Shown: positions 19,814 through 29,775 of the stretch, one piece after another
How the letters are laid out: every line of letters starts with the position of its first letter
How positions within the stretch are numbered: the stretch's first letter is position 1
From: Sphingobium sp. JS3065
GTDB lineage: Bacteria > Pseudomonadota > Alphaproteobacteria > Sphingomonadales > Sphingomonadaceae
NCBI RefSeq assembly: GCF_026427355.1
Contig: NZ_CP102664.1
Coordinates: 2,170,001-2,234,000 of the forward strand
Length of the DNA: 64,000 nt
Direction: 5' to 3'
Made by a program: the position numbers and the translations under genes
Notes under the pieces: model-generated
Seen by the model: the letters and a program-made list of their open reading frames with translations, nothing else
Told to the model about the DNA's origin: nothing
Databases searched by the model: none

Positions 19814-20590
19814 TCAGCCTGCCGCTTCGGAAGCCCCCAATTGCCTGGCTTGCTTCCGGTCGGTGAACCAGATCGCGATGATCGTGACCTCGTAAAGCGC
19901 CAGCAGAGGGATGGCGAGCATCAGTTGCGAAACCACGTCCGGCGGCGTCAGCACCGCCGCCAGGATGAATGCCGCGACGATCATATAGCGGCGCAGGGCG
20001 ATCAATTGCGCCCGGCTGACGAATCCGGCGCGATTGAGCAGCATCAGCAGCACCGGCATCAGGAAGCTGATGCCGAAGGCCAGTATGAACTGCATCACCA
20101 GCCCCAGATAAGCGTCCGCGCTGGGCAACGCCTCGACCTGCAATCCGCTGCTGTTCCCCTGAAATTCCAGGAAGAAGTGGAAGGCGGTCGGCATCACCAC
20201 GAAATAAGCGAGGCTCGCGCCCATGGCGAAGAGAAAGGGCGTGGCGAGGATGAAGGGCAACAACGCCTTCTTCTCCTTCGCGTACAGCCCCGGCGCGACG
20301 AAAGCCCATAGCTGGTTGGCAATGATCGGAAAGGATAGGCAGAAAGCGCCGAAAACCGCGATCTTCACCTGCACGAAAAAGGCTTCGTAAAGCTTGGTGT
20401 AGACCAACCGCCCGCCGCCGTCGCCAAAAGCTTCCTTGAGCGGATAGACCAATATGGCGAACAACTGCTCCGAAAAATAGAAGCAGACCGCGCCCGTGAT
20501 GAACAGCGCATAGACGCATTTGAGCAGCCGACCGCGCAGTTCGATCAGATGGTCGAGCAGGGGCGCCTTGCTGTCGTCAAGATCCTTCAT
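19814..20590 (-). CDS. tatC: Sec-independent translocase subunit TatC
   Basis: A 258-aa membrane protein with six spans that recognises twin-arginine signal peptides. The N-terminal [16 protein letters not shown] motif with its essential Glu and Arg is intact, as are the first periplasmic loop ([20 protein letters not shown]), the [12 protein letters not shown] loop and [20 protein letters not shown]. Start and tatB stop overlap as ATGA. It is last in the tatA-tatB-tatC group. Confidence 0.97.
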   Translation of the reverse strand: MKDLDDSKAPLLDHLIELRGRLLKCVYALFITGAVCFYFSEQLFAILVYPLKEAFGDGGGRLVYTKLYEAFFVQVKIAVFGAFCLSFPIIANQLWAFVAPGLYAKEKKALLPFILATPFLFAMGASLAYFVVMPTAFHFFLEFQGNSSGLQVEALPSADAYLGLVMQFILAFGISFLMPVLLMLLNRAGFVSRAQLIALRRYMIVAAFILAAVLTPPDVVSQLMLAIPLLALYEVTIIAIWFTDRKQARQLGASEAAG

Positions 20591-21012
20591 ACCGCCGCGT
20601 CACCCTTCCGCACCGGTTCCTGCGCGACATAGGGCGGACCATCGGTCGCCGCCTGAATCGCGGCGGACGGAGCTTCCGGAGCCAAATGCGCGGCTTCCGC
20701 GACGAAGGTCGGCGCGTCAGCCACCGCCGTTTCAGCGCCGGGCGCGGGCAGCGCTTCCAGTTCTCCAGTCGTTTCCGGCGGATGTTCTTCCATGATCCGC
20801 TTGTTCTGCGCAGCCCATTTCTTTTCCAGTTCCTCCAGCTCGACCTCACGCACCATCGCGTCGATGCCGGTGCGGAAATGGCGCGCCATGCCCTGCGCCT
20901 TCCCGACGATCTGCCCCACCTTGTAGAGCGCGCGCGGCAGGTCTTTCGGGCCGATGACGATCACCGCGATGATGATGATCACCAGAAGTTCAGACGAATC
21001 GATGCCAAACAT
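20587..21012 (-). CDS. tatB: Sec-independent translocase subunit TatB
   Basis: A 141-aa protein: an N-terminal membrane helix ([20 protein letters not shown]), the Gly-Pro hinge GPKDLPR, an amphipathic helix ([20 protein letters not shown]) and a variable acidic/Ala-rich tail. TatB forms the signal-peptide receptor with TatC. The first residues and the hinge (IGPKDLP rather than FGxxRL) distinguish it from TatA. Confidence 0.95.
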   Translation of the reverse strand: MFGIDSSELLVIIIIAVIVIGPKDLPRALYKVGQIVGKAQGMARHFRTGIDAMVREVELEELEKKWAAQNKRIMEEHPPETTGELEALPAPGAETAVADAPTFVAEAAHLAPEAPSAAIQAATDGPPYVAQEPVRKGDAAV

Positions 21013-21041
21013 GCGTGCCTACCGCCCCGGCCGGAGGAAAA

Positions 21042-21305
21042 TCAGGCCTTGGTCTTTTCGTCTGTCGCACTTGGCGCGGCAGTGGGCGCGGCGGCGGGCG
21101 CGTCCTGTTCCGGAACGCGATGACCCTCGATGCGCGTGGCGGGCTTGGTCGGGACGACATCATCGTCATCCTCCGCCATGCCCTTCTTGAAGCTCTTGAT
21201 GCCCTTGGCGACGTCACCCATCAGCCCGGAGATCCGGCCGCCGCCGAACAGCAGCATGACCACCAGGAGAACGATGACCCAGTGCATCAGCGAAAAGGAA
21301 CCCAT
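21042..21305 (-). CDS. tatA: Sec-independent translocase pore subunit TatA
   Basis: An 87-aa protein: short N-tail, membrane helix ([20 protein letters not shown]), amphipathic helix [20 protein letters not shown] and an acidic/Ala-Pro tail. TatA oligomers form the transport path for folded proteins. It lies 29 bases upstream of tatB and 29 bases downstream of scpB. Confidence 0.96.
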   Translation of the reverse strand: MGSFSLMHWVIVLLVVMLLFGGGRISGLMGDVAKGIKSFKKGMAEDDDDVVPTKPATRIEGHRVPEQDAPAAAPTAAPSATDEKTKA

Positions 21306-21334
21306 TTTAACTTTCTCCTGAAACTCCCGCCTAT

Positions 21335-21943
21335 CTAGGCGTCTTCCTCGTCATTTTCCACAACGGATTGGGCGCCCAGACCCTCAAGCGCCAAATCCAC
21401 CGGATCGAGCAGACCCGCGGCACGAAGATCGTCGATCCCCGGCAGGTCGCGGCGGCTGCCAAGGCCGAAATGCGAAAGAAACTCACCCGACGTCGCATAG
21501 ATCAACGGCCGCCCCGGCACTTCCCGCCGCCCCGCGGGCCGCACCCATCCCGCCTCCATCAACACGTCCAGCGTGCCCTTCGCCACCTGGACGCCGCGAA
21601 TGGCCTCGATCTCGGCGCGGCTCACCGGTTCATGATAGGCGATGATCGCCAGCGTTTCCATCGCGGCGCGGGACAGCTTGCGCGTCTCGTCCTTCTCCCG
21701 CCGCAGGATATGGGCCAGATCGGCGGCGGTCTGGAAATGCCAGCGTCCTCCGCGTTCGACCAGATTGATGCCGCGCCCGGCATAATGATCGCTCAGGGTC
21801 GCGAGCGCGGCGGGCAGATCGCCCGCCTCCCCCACGTGCAGCTTCAATTCCGCCAGCGTCAGGGGCTGCTCCGACACGAACAGCACAGCCTCCACGGCGC
21901 GCAGGAAATCATCGGGTTCTTCGATCACAATATCCTGGTTCAC
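21335..21943 (-). CDS. scpB: Segregation and condensation protein ScpB
   Basis: A 202-aa winged-helix kleisin-partner that forms the SMC-ScpAB condensin. Typical blocks are [20 protein letters not shown] near the start and [20 protein letters not shown], then [20 protein letters not shown]. The C-terminus is acidic (ENDEEDA). The ATG overlaps the scpA stop as ATGA, so the two subunits are translationally coupled. The SMC gene is not in the window. Confidence 0.95.
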   Translation of the reverse strand: MNQDIVIEEPDDFLRAVEAVLFVSEQPLTLAELKLHVGEAGDLPAALATLSDHYAGRGINLVERGGRWHFQTAADLAHILRREKDETRKLSRAAMETLAIIAYHEPVSRAEIEAIRGVQVAKGTLDVLMEAGWVRPAGRREVPGRPLIYATSGEFLSHFGLGSRRDLPGIDDLRAAGLLDPVDLALEGLGAQSVVENDEEDA

Positions 21944-22734
21944 AACAGGCGCCCCGCAGTCGGTTCCGGCAGGGCGGCGCGCAGGAAGATGGGTTCGAAA
22001 ATCCCCTCCTGCTGGATTTCCAGCCGCCCCTGCCGCGCCAGTTCCAGCGCGGCGACGAAACTGCTGGCGAGCGCCGATCGTGCCATCGGTCCATCCTGCC
22101 CGGTCGGCAGGAAGGCTTCAAGCGCGGTCCAGTCGATCGCCGCGCCGACCAGCGTGCCGACCCGCTGGATCGCTTCGTCCAGCGTCATCACCGGCCGCAC
22201 CGCGACCATATGGACGACCGGCTGGGTCCGGGCGCGAATCTGGCCGTAGGACTGGATCAGGTCGAACAGGCTCGCCGCCCATTTCGCCCGGCGGACGAGG
22301 CGCAGGCCTTCGGGCTTTTCGCGCACGAACACGTCGCGGCCGACACGGTCCCGCGCCATCAGCCGCGCGCCTGCCTCCCGCATCGCGTGCAGGCGCTGGA
22401 GCCGCAATTGCAGGCGCAGCGCCAGTTCCTCCGGACTGGGCTCGGGCTGCGCCTCCCTGGGCAGCAGCAAGGCCGATTTGAGATAGGCCAGCCACGCCGC
22501 CATCACCAGATAATCGGCCGCCAGCTCCAGCTTCAGCTTCCGCGCACCCTCGATATAGGCGAGATATTGTTGGACCAGCGCGAGGATGGAGATTTCGCGC
22601 AGATCGACCTTCTGCGTCCGCGCCAGCGCCAGCAGCAGGTCGAGCGGCCCTTCCCAGCTTTCGAAGCTGAGCATAAGGGTTTCCGGCAGCGTTTCGGGCC
22701 GGGGAATGGCGGAAGGGATGAAGAGATCGTCCAT
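21940..22734 (-). CDS. scpA: Segregation and condensation protein ScpA (kleisin)
   Basis: A 264-aa kleisin that bridges SMC heads. The N-terminal domain has LSFESWEGPLDLLLALARTQ and KVDLREISILALVQQYLAYI; the middle has ADYLVMAAWLAYLKSALLLP, the conserved ScpA block. I place the start at 22734 (MDDLFIPSAIPRPETLPETL), since the longer frame to 22917 runs through the nagZ C-terminus in another frame. It starts 37 bases after the nagZ stop. Confidence 0.93.
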   Translation of the reverse strand: MDDLFIPSAIPRPETLPETLMLSFESWEGPLDLLLALARTQKVDLREISILALVQQYLAYIEGARKLKLELAADYLVMAAWLAYLKSALLLPREAQPEPSPEELALRLQLRLQRLHAMREAGARLMARDRVGRDVFVREKPEGLRLVRRAKWAASLFDLIQSYGQIRARTQPVVHMVAVRPVMTLDEAIQRVGTLVGAAIDWTALEAFLPTGQDGPMARSALASSFVAALELARQGRLEIQQEGIFEPIFLRAALPEPTAGRLL

Positions 22735-22771
22735 CGCTACACGAACGCTCTCAAATTTCGCCACCCCCTCT

Positions 22772-23785
22772 TCACGCCGCAACCAGCGCCAGCAGCGCGT
22801 CGCGGGTGGCCAGCAATTCCTGCAGCGGCGGGCCATCCGCCAATCCGCGCGGGTGGCCCATCGCCCGATCGAGGCGCGCTTTGGCCACCGGCGCGATATC
22901 CGGCAGCAGGTCCGCAATCCCCACCATATCGTCCATCCGCCCCCAGCAGTTGAGCGCCAGATCGCACCCTGCCGCGACCGTGGCCGCCGCCAGTTCGGGG
23001 ATGCTGCCCTTCAACGCCTTCATATCCAGATCGTCGGACATCAGCAGCCCGTCGAAGCCGATACGCCCGCGAATGATCGTCTGGATGACGGAAGGAGACA
23101 GGCTCGCGGGCAAATCGGGATCCCAGGCGGTGTAGACGACATGCGCCGTCATCCCCATGGGCGCGTCCTTCAGCGCCTGGAACGGCGCCAGATCGACCGC
23201 CAGCGCATCCTCGTCGGCGGTGACGATGGGCAATTCATGATGGCTGTCGACCAGCGCCCTGCCATGGCCCGGCATATGCTTGACGATGCCGACCACGCCG
23301 CCATCGGCCAGCCCCTCGATCACCGCCCGGCCCAGCGCCGCGACCCGCATCGGCTCGGCGCCCAGCGTCCGGTCGCCCATGATGTCGCTCGCCCCTTCCT
23401 GCCGTACATCGAGCAAGGGCAAGGCGTCGACGCTGATCCCCACCTCCGCCAAGGTGGTCGCGATCGCCCGCGCATTGGCGCGGGCGGCGGCGATGGCGCT
23501 GGAGGGCGCGACCTCATAGAGCCGGTCGAACACCGCGCCGGGCGGAAAGCTGGGCCAGACCGGCGCCTGCATCCGCGCCACACGACCGCCTTCCTGATCG
23601 ATCATGATCAGCAGCTCGTCCCGCCCATGCAGCGCCCGCAAATCGTCGGTCAGCGCGCGAAGTTGCGCCCTGTCCACGATATTGCGCCGGAACAGGATAT
23701 AGCCCGCAGGCTGGGCCTCCGCGAAGAAGGCGCGCTCATCGGCGGTCAATGTCTCGCCGGAAAGGCCGAAGATAACGGGTTTCAT
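22772..23785 (-). CDS. nagZ: Beta-N-acetylhexosaminidase NagZ
   Basis: A 337-aa cytoplasmic GH3 enzyme that removes GlcNAc from anhydromuropeptides in peptidoglycan recycling. The catalytic loop KHMPGHGRALVDSHHELP contains the NagZ His/Asp dyad, LLMSDDLDMKAL carries the nucleophile Asp, and IDQEGGRVARMQAP is an N-terminal signature. Its place between a SPOR gene and scpA is the usual alphaproteobacterial arrangement. NagZ products are the inducers of AmpR-type beta-lactamases, but no ampR is seen here. Confidence 0.96.
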   Translation of the reverse strand: MKPVIFGLSGETLTADERAFFAEAQPAGYILFRRNIVDRAQLRALTDDLRALHGRDELLIMIDQEGGRVARMQAPVWPSFPPGAVFDRLYEVAPSSAIAAARANARAIATTLAEVGISVDALPLLDVRQEGASDIMGDRTLGAEPMRVAALGRAVIEGLADGGVVGIVKHMPGHGRALVDSHHELPIVTADEDALAVDLAPFQALKDAPMGMTAHVVYTAWDPDLPASLSPSVIQTIIRGRIGFDGLLMSDDLDMKALKGSIPELAAATVAAGCDLALNCWGRMDDMVGIADLLPDIAPVAKARLDRAMGHPRGLADGPPLQELLATRDALLALVAA

Positions 23786-23886
23786 GCGAAGCGATGGTAG
23801 CGGCTGAAAGAGGCTCTGTCGAAGGGGTTATTCCGGCCTTGCCGGGGACGCAGATGGGTGGAGAGCGGACATCATTTCCGTCATCT

Positions 23887-23951
23887 CAGCGAAAGCTGGG
23901 ATCTCGCGAGGCTAGGCTGTGCGCTATCGCCTGAGATCCCAGCTTTCGCTG
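23887..23951. repeat. Inverted repeat CAGCGAAAGCTGGGATCTC
   Basis: A perfect 19-bp inverted repeat (23887-23905 with 23933-23951) with a 27-base loop in the 224-bp gap between the SPOR gene and nagZ. It would form a strong hairpin in the RNA of this operon. It resembles a repeat often seen in sphingomonads. The rest of the gap shows no gene. Confidence 0.75.
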
Positions 23952-24009
23952 GGATAACGATATTTTCAACGTCTGCAAATGGCCCATTCAGGCCGGAGCC
24001 CACTCAGCC

Positions 24010-24726
24010 CTAATTCACCACCATGCAGCTCTCGCCCGCCACCTTCAGCTTGCCGCAGAGCGTGCTGGCCTGCCCGCCCGCCGCCGCGCGCAGGCGATAA
24101 ACGGTGCTGCCACCGACCTCAGCCTGTTCGATCGTCATAGGCAGCGGCTCCAAATAGGTGAAGCGCTGGGACAGCCGCTTCCACGCATCCCTGGCAAAGG
24201 CCTGGTTGCCATAGGCGCCAAGCTGGATCATGCCGCCCCCGGCAGAACGCGCCACCGCTGCTGCCGGCTTGGCATTGGTTTCATCGGTCACGCGGGCCGT
24301 GACGCTCTGCGAAGGCTTGCCCTGCACGACAGGCTTCGCCGTCCCGCTGCCGCCGGTCGGCGTGATCGGCGCTTCCGGCACCCGAGTCGGGTCGATCCGC
24401 CCATCCCGCGCCACGCCTTCGCTCGCGGCATAGCTGGCGTCGCCCTCGCCATCGAACTTCTTGGCGTCGGCTTCCTTGGCGGGAATCTTGTAATCCCCGG
24501 CCGGGGCCGCGATCAGCTTGCCCTCTCCGCCAACCCCGCCCGAACGGTTCTGGATCAGCCATACGCCCGCGACGACCAGGCCGATCAGCACCAGCCCGAA
24601 GAGAATGAAACCCAGCAACCGCAGCGGCGACAGCCCCTGTTCCTCCTCATCCTCGATGGCGGGTTCCAGCCAGGGCAGACGATCCTCGTCGTCCAGATCC
24701 AGCCTGCCCCGCGCATAATCGCCCAT
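24010..24726 (-). CDS. SPOR-domain membrane protein
   Basis: A 238-aa bitopic protein: an acidic cytoplasmic part (residues 1-35), one membrane span (about 36-58, LLGFILFGLVLIGLVVAGVW), a linker of about 100 residues rich in Ala, Pro and Gly, then a SPOR domain at about 160-238 (GMIQLGAYGNQAFARDAWKR, then STVYRLRAAAGGQASTLCGK). SPOR domains bind denuded glycan strands at the septum. It lies 20 bases after argS, as in related genomes. It is not FtsN by position, though it may play a similar role. Confidence 0.9.
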   Translation of the reverse strand: MGDYARGRLDLDDEDRLPWLEPAIEDEEEQGLSPLRLLGFILFGLVLIGLVVAGVWLIQNRSGGVGGEGKLIAAPAGDYKIPAKEADAKKFDGEGDASYAASEGVARDGRIDPTRVPEAPITPTGGSGTAKPVVQGKPSQSVTARVTDETNAKPAAAVARSAGGGMIQLGAYGNQAFARDAWKRLSQRFTYLEPLPMTIEQAEVGGSTVYRLRAAAGGQASTLCGKLKVAGESCMVVN

Positions 24727-24746
24727 CTCGTCCGTGCCTCCGCCGG

Positions 24747-26483
24747 TTACTGCATCTCGGTCAGGGCCGCGACGCCCATCAGCGCCAGCCCGTTACGGAT
24801 GATTTGCCCGATTCCCCGGCTCAAGAAAAGCCGCGCAGAGGTGGTGGCCGGATCGTCCGTCAGTATGACCCGCGCCTGCGGATTGTCGTTGCCCATATTC
24901 CACCAGCTATGGAAGGCCGAAGCCAAGTCATTGAGATAGAAGGCGATACGATGCGGTTCGCGGGCCGAAGCCGCCCCCTCCACCACGCGGGGGAACTGCG
25001 CGGCGAGCTTCACCAACCCTAATTCCTCCGTCCCAAGGCGGGACATGTCGGGCGCGGGCAACGCCATCCCCGCCTCCTCCGCCCGCCGTCCGAGCGAGGA
25101 AATCCGCGCATGGGCATATTGCACATAGAAGACCGGATTGTCCTTCGACGCCTCCACCACCTTGGCAAAGTCGAAGTCCATCTGGGCGTCGGCCTTGCGC
25201 GTCAGCATGGTGAAGCGGACCACATCCTTGCCCACTTCCTTGACCACATCGGCCAGGGTCACGAAATTGCCGGCGCGCTTGGACATCTTCACCGGCTCGC
25301 CGTCGCGCAGCAGGCGGACCATCTGGATCAGCTTGACGTCGAAACGCGCCCGCCCTTCCGTCAGCGCGGCGACGGCGGCCTGGATGCGCTTCACCGTGCC
25401 GCCATGGTCGGCGCCCCAAATGTCGATCAACTGGTCGGCGGTCTGCGCCTTCTGATAGTGATAGGCCATGTCGGCGCCGAAATAGGTCCAGCTTCCGTTG
25501 GATTTCCGGATCGGCCGGTCCTGATCGTCCCCGAATTTGGTCGAGCGGAACAGCGGCAGCTCGACCGGTTCCCAATCTTCCGGCGTCTCGCCCTTGGGCG
25601 CTTCCAGCACGCCGTCATAGACGAGGTCATGGTCGCGCAGCCACTTTTCAGCGGCTTCGGGCTTACCCGCCGCCTGCAATTCAGCCTCGGAGGAGAAGAT
25701 GTCATGATGGATGCCCAACAGCGCCAGATCGCTGCGGATCATGTCCATCATCGCAGCGACCGCTTTGGTGCGGAACGATGCCAGCCATTCGCTCTCCGGC
25801 GCGCCGACATATTTGTCGCCATATTCGGCCGCCAGCGCCTGTCCCACCGGCACCAGATAATCGCCCGGATAGAGGCCTTCGGGAATCTCACCAACGGCCT
25901 CGCCCAGGGCTTCGCGATAACGCACATGCGCCGACCGGGCGAGCACATCCACCTGCCCGCCAGCGTCATTGATATAATATTCGCGGATGACCTTATACCC
26001 GATATGCTCCAGCAGGGTCGCCAGCGCATCGCCCACCACCGCGCCCCGGCAATGGCCCATATGCATGGGGCCGGTCGGGTTGGCGGAAACATATTCGACG
26101 TTCACCGTCACGCCCTCCCCCGTCGAGGAGCGGCCGTAATCCTCCGCCTCCGCATGGATCGCGGCCAGTTCGGCGCGCCATGTGGCGTCGGTCAGCCTGA
26201 GGTTGATGAAGCCGGGTCCAGCGATGGACGCACCCTCCACCTCGTCCAGCCTTTCCAGGCCCGCGACGATCTTCTCCGCAAGCAAGCGCGGATTGGTGCC
26301 GGCTGGCTTGGCCAGCACCATCGCGGCGTTGGTGGCAAGGTCGCCATGGCTGGCGTCGCGCGGCGGCTCGACCGTCACCGGCTTGCGGTTGAGACCCGCG
26401 GGCAGCGTGCCGTCGGCCTCCAGCGCGTCGAGCACGGCGTCGAGATGGGCGGTGAAACGGTTATAAAGGGACAAGGGGATCAA
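24747..26483 (-). CDS. argS: Arginyl-tRNA synthetase
   Basis: A 578-aa class I synthetase. The HIGH motif is PMHMGHCRGAVVGDALA after NVEYVSANPTG, the KMSKS-like loop is VKMSKRAGNFVTLAD, and the anticodon-binding DALR domain ends the protein (AFYLNDLASAFHSWWNMG). No ATG fits the N-terminus: the start is TTG at 26483, or the TTG at 26474 which has GGAAAG at better spacing. A tRNA-Arg gene lies in the same window at 53246, which is coincidental. Confidence 0.96.
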   Translation of the reverse strand: MIPLSLYNRFTAHLDAVLDALEADGTLPAGLNRKPVTVEPPRDASHGDLATNAAMVLAKPAGTNPRLLAEKIVAGLERLDEVEGASIAGPGFINLRLTDATWRAELAAIHAEAEDYGRSSTGEGVTVNVEYVSANPTGPMHMGHCRGAVVGDALATLLEHIGYKVIREYYINDAGGQVDVLARSAHVRYREALGEAVGEIPEGLYPGDYLVPVGQALAAEYGDKYVGAPESEWLASFRTKAVAAMMDMIRSDLALLGIHHDIFSSEAELQAAGKPEAAEKWLRDHDLVYDGVLEAPKGETPEDWEPVELPLFRSTKFGDDQDRPIRKSNGSWTYFGADMAYHYQKAQTADQLIDIWGADHGGTVKRIQAAVAALTEGRARFDVKLIQMVRLLRDGEPVKMSKRAGNFVTLADVVKEVGKDVVRFTMLTRKADAQMDFDFAKVVEASKDNPVFYVQYAHARISSLGRRAEEAGMALPAPDMSRLGTEELGLVKLAAQFPRVVEGAASAREPHRIAFYLNDLASAFHSWWNMGNDNPQARVILTDDPATTSARLFLSRGIGQIIRNGLALMGVAALTEMQ

Positions 26484-26498
26484 CTTTCCAACAGGCGC

Positions 26499-26574
26499 CG
26501 TTCGCCCTGAACCTGTCGAAGGGTCGCCCTTTCTTCCAAGAAGTACGGGGCTTCGACAAGCTCAGCCCGAACGG
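26499..26574. repeat. Paired sphingomonad repeat around CTTCGACAAGCTCAGCCCGA
   Basis: The block at 26551-26574 and the block at 26499-26520 are imperfect inverted copies of the same 22-24 base word, separated by about 30 bases. A related word is at 3833-3856. The pair sits between argS and a downstream-oriented lipoprotein gene, in the argS leader or promoter region. Confidence 0.6.
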
Positions 26575-26594
26575 GGAAATGAACTGAGCTTAGC

Positions 26595-27239
26595 TTAGCG
26601 TGTCGCGTTATATCTGAGCTGATCCTGGGTCAGGTTGAACCCCACGAGCAACTCGAAGCTGGTTCGCTGCAAGGCCGCCTTGACGTCCGGCTGCGCGAAG
26701 GGATCGATCGCGGCGTCGGCGTCGCCTGCCTTGCGCTTCTGCGTGATCATCGCCTGGATCGGTCCGGGCAGCGTGGCGGCGGCCTTGTTGACGTAGGAAC
26801 CGGCCCTGGCGTTCGCGCTGGCGCGATATTGCCCGGCCGGGAAGTCCAGCACCACCTGCCCCACGCGCTTGGCGACCACGGCATTGCCGCCGCGCACCAC
26901 CGCGGAATAATAAGGCAGCGTCACCTGGCGCGCCGCGCTCGCATCGCTGCGGCGGGCGTTCACGGTGAAGGTCGCCTCGGTATAAAGCTGCTCCCCGTCG
27001 GCGCAGGTCGACCGCAAATTGGTGATGTTCGCCACCACGTCGATAGCGCGGGCGTCGGTGCTGCCCGCCGGATCGAACAGGGTGATGTCGCCGGTCTGCG
27101 CCGGGACCGCCGCCGCCGGGCAGGCCGAACGGACGGCCACGATACCGCCGGTGGGATCGATTTCCCCCCTCTGGGAGCAGCCCGCCAGGGCCATGGCGAT
27201 CATTCCGGTCAGCGCAATTCGAGAAAAGGTCACAGGCAA
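26595..27239 (-). CDS. Putative lipoprotein, unknown function
   Basis: A 214-aa protein with a lipoprotein signal peptide ([20 protein letters not shown] then Cys21, lipobox LAGC). The mature part contains a beta-rich domain ([60 protein letters not shown]) that may bind or scaffold in the envelope. I do not recognise a named family; it resembles hypothetical lipoproteins of sphingomonads. It is divergent from ispH. Confidence 0.8.
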   Translation of the reverse strand: MPVTFSRIALTGMIAMALAGCSQRGEIDPTGGIVAVRSACPAAAVPAQTGDITLFDPAGSTDARAIDVVANITNLRSTCADGEQLYTEATFTVNARRSDASAARQVTLPYYSAVVRGGNAVVAKRVGQVVLDFPAGQYRASANARAGSYVNKAAATLPGPIQAMITQKRKAGDADAAIDPFAQPDVKAALQRTSFELLVGFNLTQDQLRYNATR

Positions 27240-27342
27240 TCCCTTGGGAACAGGCGTTGGGCTTCTTATCCATAGCCTGCGGGACGCGCAACATAAAGGA
27301 AGCGGCTTTCATCCTCCGTCACATTCGCCTAAGCGGCAAACC

Positions 27343-28290
27343 ATGACCTCTCACCCGCCCATGAAGCTGTTGATCGCCGCCCCGCGCGGCTTTTGCGCCG
27401 GTGTCGACCGCGCCATCGTCATCGTCGAACGGGCGATCCAGAAATATGGCGCGCCGGTCTATGTCCGCCATGAAATCGTCCACAACAAGTTCGTGGTCGA
27501 CAGCCTGAAAGCGAAGGGCGCGATCTTCGTGGAGGAACTGGACCAGGTTCCCGACGGCGTGCCGGTGGTGTTTTCCGCCCATGGCGTGCCCAAGGCGGTG
27601 CCCGCCAAGGCGGAGGAACGCGGCCTGGACTATCTGGACGCCACCTGCCCGCTCGTCAGCAAGGTCCACCGCCAGGCCGAACGGCAGGTGGAGGCGGGCC
27701 GCCACATCCTCTTCATCGGTCATAAGGGCCATCCGGAAGTGATCGGCACCTTCGGCCAGGTCGATCAGGGTCACATGACCCTGATAGAGACTGTGGAGGA
27801 TGCCGAAAGCTTCACGCCTGCAGACCCCGACAATCTCGCTTTCCTGACCCAAACGACGCTCTCGGTCGACGACACCGCCGCCATCGTCGCGACGCTCCAG
27901 CGCCGCTTTCCGACCATCCACGCCCCCTTGGGCGAGGATATCTGCTACGCCACCTCCAACCGGCAGGCGGCGGTCAAGGCCATCGCCGGGCAATGCGACG
28001 CCGTTTATGTGATCGGCGCGCCCAACAGTTCCAATTCCCTTCGGCTGGTCGAAGTGGCGGAGCGCGAAGGCACCCCTGCCCGCCTGATCCAGCGCGCCGA
28101 CGATATCGATTTCGCATGGCTGGAGGGCGTGGGCACCCTTGGCCTCACCGCAGGCGCCTCCGCGCCCGAAATTTTGGTGCGCGAGGTCGTGGACCGGATC
28201 GGCGAACGCTTCGACGTGACGGAAGAGCAGGTGGAAACCGCCCGCGAAAACATCTCCTTCAAGCTCCCTCGCGGTCTGGAGGCCGCGTAA
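27343..28290 (+). CDS. ispH: 4-hydroxy-3-methylbut-2-enyl diphosphate reductase IspH
   Basis: A 315-aa [4Fe-4S] enzyme, last step of the MEP isoprenoid pathway, supplying undecaprenyl phosphate for the cell wall genes here. The three cluster cysteines are in [35 protein letters not shown] and [24 protein letters not shown] [20 protein letters not shown]. The first ATG at 27343 or the ATG at 27361 ([10 protein letters not shown]) may be used; the longer upstream frame is rejected as it covers the divergent promoter region. It begins the ispH-thrB-rnhA group. Confidence 0.96.
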   Translation: MTSHPPMKLLIAAPRGFCAGVDRAIVIVERAIQKYGAPVYVRHEIVHNKFVVDSLKAKGAIFVEELDQVPDGVPVVFSAHGVPKAVPAKAEERGLDYLDATCPLVSKVHRQAERQVEAGRHILFIGHKGHPEVIGTFGQVDQGHMTLIETVEDAESFTPADPDNLAFLTQTTLSVDDTAAIVATLQRRFPTIHAPLGEDICYATSNRQAAVKAIAGQCDAVYVIGAPNSSNSLRLVEVAEREGTPARLIQRADDIDFAWLEGVGTLGLTAGASAPEILVREVVDRIGERFDVTEEQVETARENISFKLPRGLEAA

Positions 28291-28294
28291 TTCC

Positions 28295-29287
28295 ATGGCC
28301 GTCTATACCCAGGTTCCCGCGGAGGAAATCGACGCCTTCCTCACCCGCTACGATGCCGGCCGCCTCGTATCCGCCAAGGGCATTGCGGAGGGTGTGGAAA
28401 ACAGCAACTACCTGCTGGAAACCACCGGTCCTGACGGCGCCTCGGCCTCCGGCGGGGGCCACCGCTATATCCTCACCCTCTACGAAAAGCGGGTGAATGA
28501 GGCGGACCTGCCCTTCTTCATGGATCTGCTCGACCATCTGGGCGCGCGCGGCTGCCGCGTCCCCCGCTTCATCGCGGATCGGGAGGGTAGGCGACTCCAG
28601 CAGCTAGCCGGTCGCCCGGCCTGCCTGATCGAATTCCTGACCGGCATTTCCGTCACCGAACCGACCGTCGCCCAGACCCAAGCAGCGGGCGCGGCGTTGG
28701 GCGAGATGCACCGCGCGGCCGAGGGCTTCACCGGCACCCGGCGCAATGCCCTCGATCTGCCCGGCTGGCATGAACTGGCTGCCAGATGCGGCGCGGATTT
28801 CGACCGGATCGCCCCCGGCCTGGGCGCGCGCGTGGCGCAGGAACTGGCCTTCCTCGATGCCCACTGGCCCGCCGACCTGCCCCGGTCGGTGATCCATGCC
28901 GACCTCTTCCCCGACAATGTGCTAATGCTGGGCGATGAGGTGACGGGCCTGATCGACTTCTATTTCAGTTGCACCGACATCCGCGCCTATGACCTGGCCG
29001 TCACCCACAGCGCCTGGTGCTTCAGCAGCGACGGCGCGACCTGGTTCGCGGAACGGGCCGCAGCCCTTGGCGCAGGCTATGCCGCGACCCACGGCTTGAC
29101 CGAATCCGAAAGCGCCGCATTCCCGATCCTTTGCCGGGGCGCGGCGGTGCGCTTCCTGCTGACGCGGGCCTATGACTGGATCAATACCCCCGCCGATGCG
29201 CTGGTGACGCGCAAGGATCCGCTCGCCTATCTGCGCCGCCTCGATTTCTACACCAGCGCCGACCCCGCGGTGCTGCTCGGCGCATGA
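28295..29287 (+). CDS. thrB: Homoserine kinase (APH-fold, ThrB type II)
   Basis: A 330-aa kinase of the aminoglycoside-phosphotransferase fold that phosphorylates homoserine in threonine synthesis. The N-terminus ([20 protein letters not shown]) and the catalytic loop [20 protein letters not shown] followed by GLIDFYFSC match the ThrB-II family. It begins four bases after the ispH stop and overlaps rnhA by 4 bases. This ispH-thrB-rnhA order is common in alphaproteobacteria. Confidence 0.92.
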   Translation: MAVYTQVPAEEIDAFLTRYDAGRLVSAKGIAEGVENSNYLLETTGPDGASASGGGHRYILTLYEKRVNEADLPFFMDLLDHLGARGCRVPRFIADREGRRLQQLAGRPACLIEFLTGISVTEPTVAQTQAAGAALGEMHRAAEGFTGTRRNALDLPGWHELAARCGADFDRIAPGLGARVAQELAFLDAHWPADLPRSVIHADLFPDNVLMLGDEVTGLIDFYFSCTDIRAYDLAVTHSAWCFSSDGATWFAERAAALGAGYAATHGLTESESAAFPILCRGAAVRFLLTRAYDWINTPADALVTRKDPLAYLRRLDFYTSADPAVLLGA

Positions 29288-29730
29288 GCGAACTTCCGGA
29301 GGTCGAGATATTCACCGACGGCGCGTGCAAGGGCAATCCCGGCCCCGGCGGCTGGGGCGCAGTGCTGCGTTTCGGGAGCCAGGAAAAGGACATCTCCGGC
29401 GGAGAGGCGCAGACCACCAACAACCGCATGGAAATGATGGCGGCGGTGCAGGCGCTGGAGACGCTCAAGCGGCCGTGCCGGGTGACGCTCTACACCGACA
29501 GCAAATATGTGATGGACGGCATCACCAAATGGGTCTTCGGCTGGCAGAAGAACGGCTGGAAGACGGCGGACAGGAAGCCGGTGAAGAATGCCGAACTCTG
29601 GCAACTGTTGGTGAAGGCCGCCGCTCGCCACCAGGTGACATGGCAATGGGTCAAGGGCCACGCCGGCCATCCGGAGAATGAGCGCGCCGATCAGTTAGCC
29701 TGCGCCGCAGCGGAGAGTTTCCGGAAATAG
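29284..29730 (+). CDS. rnhA: Ribonuclease HI
   Basis: A 148-aa enzyme that cuts RNA in RNA/DNA hybrids. All catalytic residues are visible: Asp in [20 protein letters not shown], Glu in [16 protein letters not shown], Asp in [16 protein letters not shown], and the late Asp in [12 protein letters not shown]. The ATG overlaps the thrB stop as ATGA. It converges on folP, with 45 bases between the stops. A second RNase H (rnhB) is also in the window. Confidence 0.97.
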   Translation: MSELPEVEIFTDGACKGNPGPGGWGAVLRFGSQEKDISGGEAQTTNNRMEMMAAVQALETLKRPCRVTLYTDSKYVMDGITKWVFGWQKNGWKTADRKPVKNAELWQLLVKAAARHQVTWQWVKGHAGHPENERADQLACAAAESFRK

Positions 29731-29775
29731 CGCCCGTTTGGAGTGGATTTCCGTCATTCCCTCCGCCGCAAGCCT

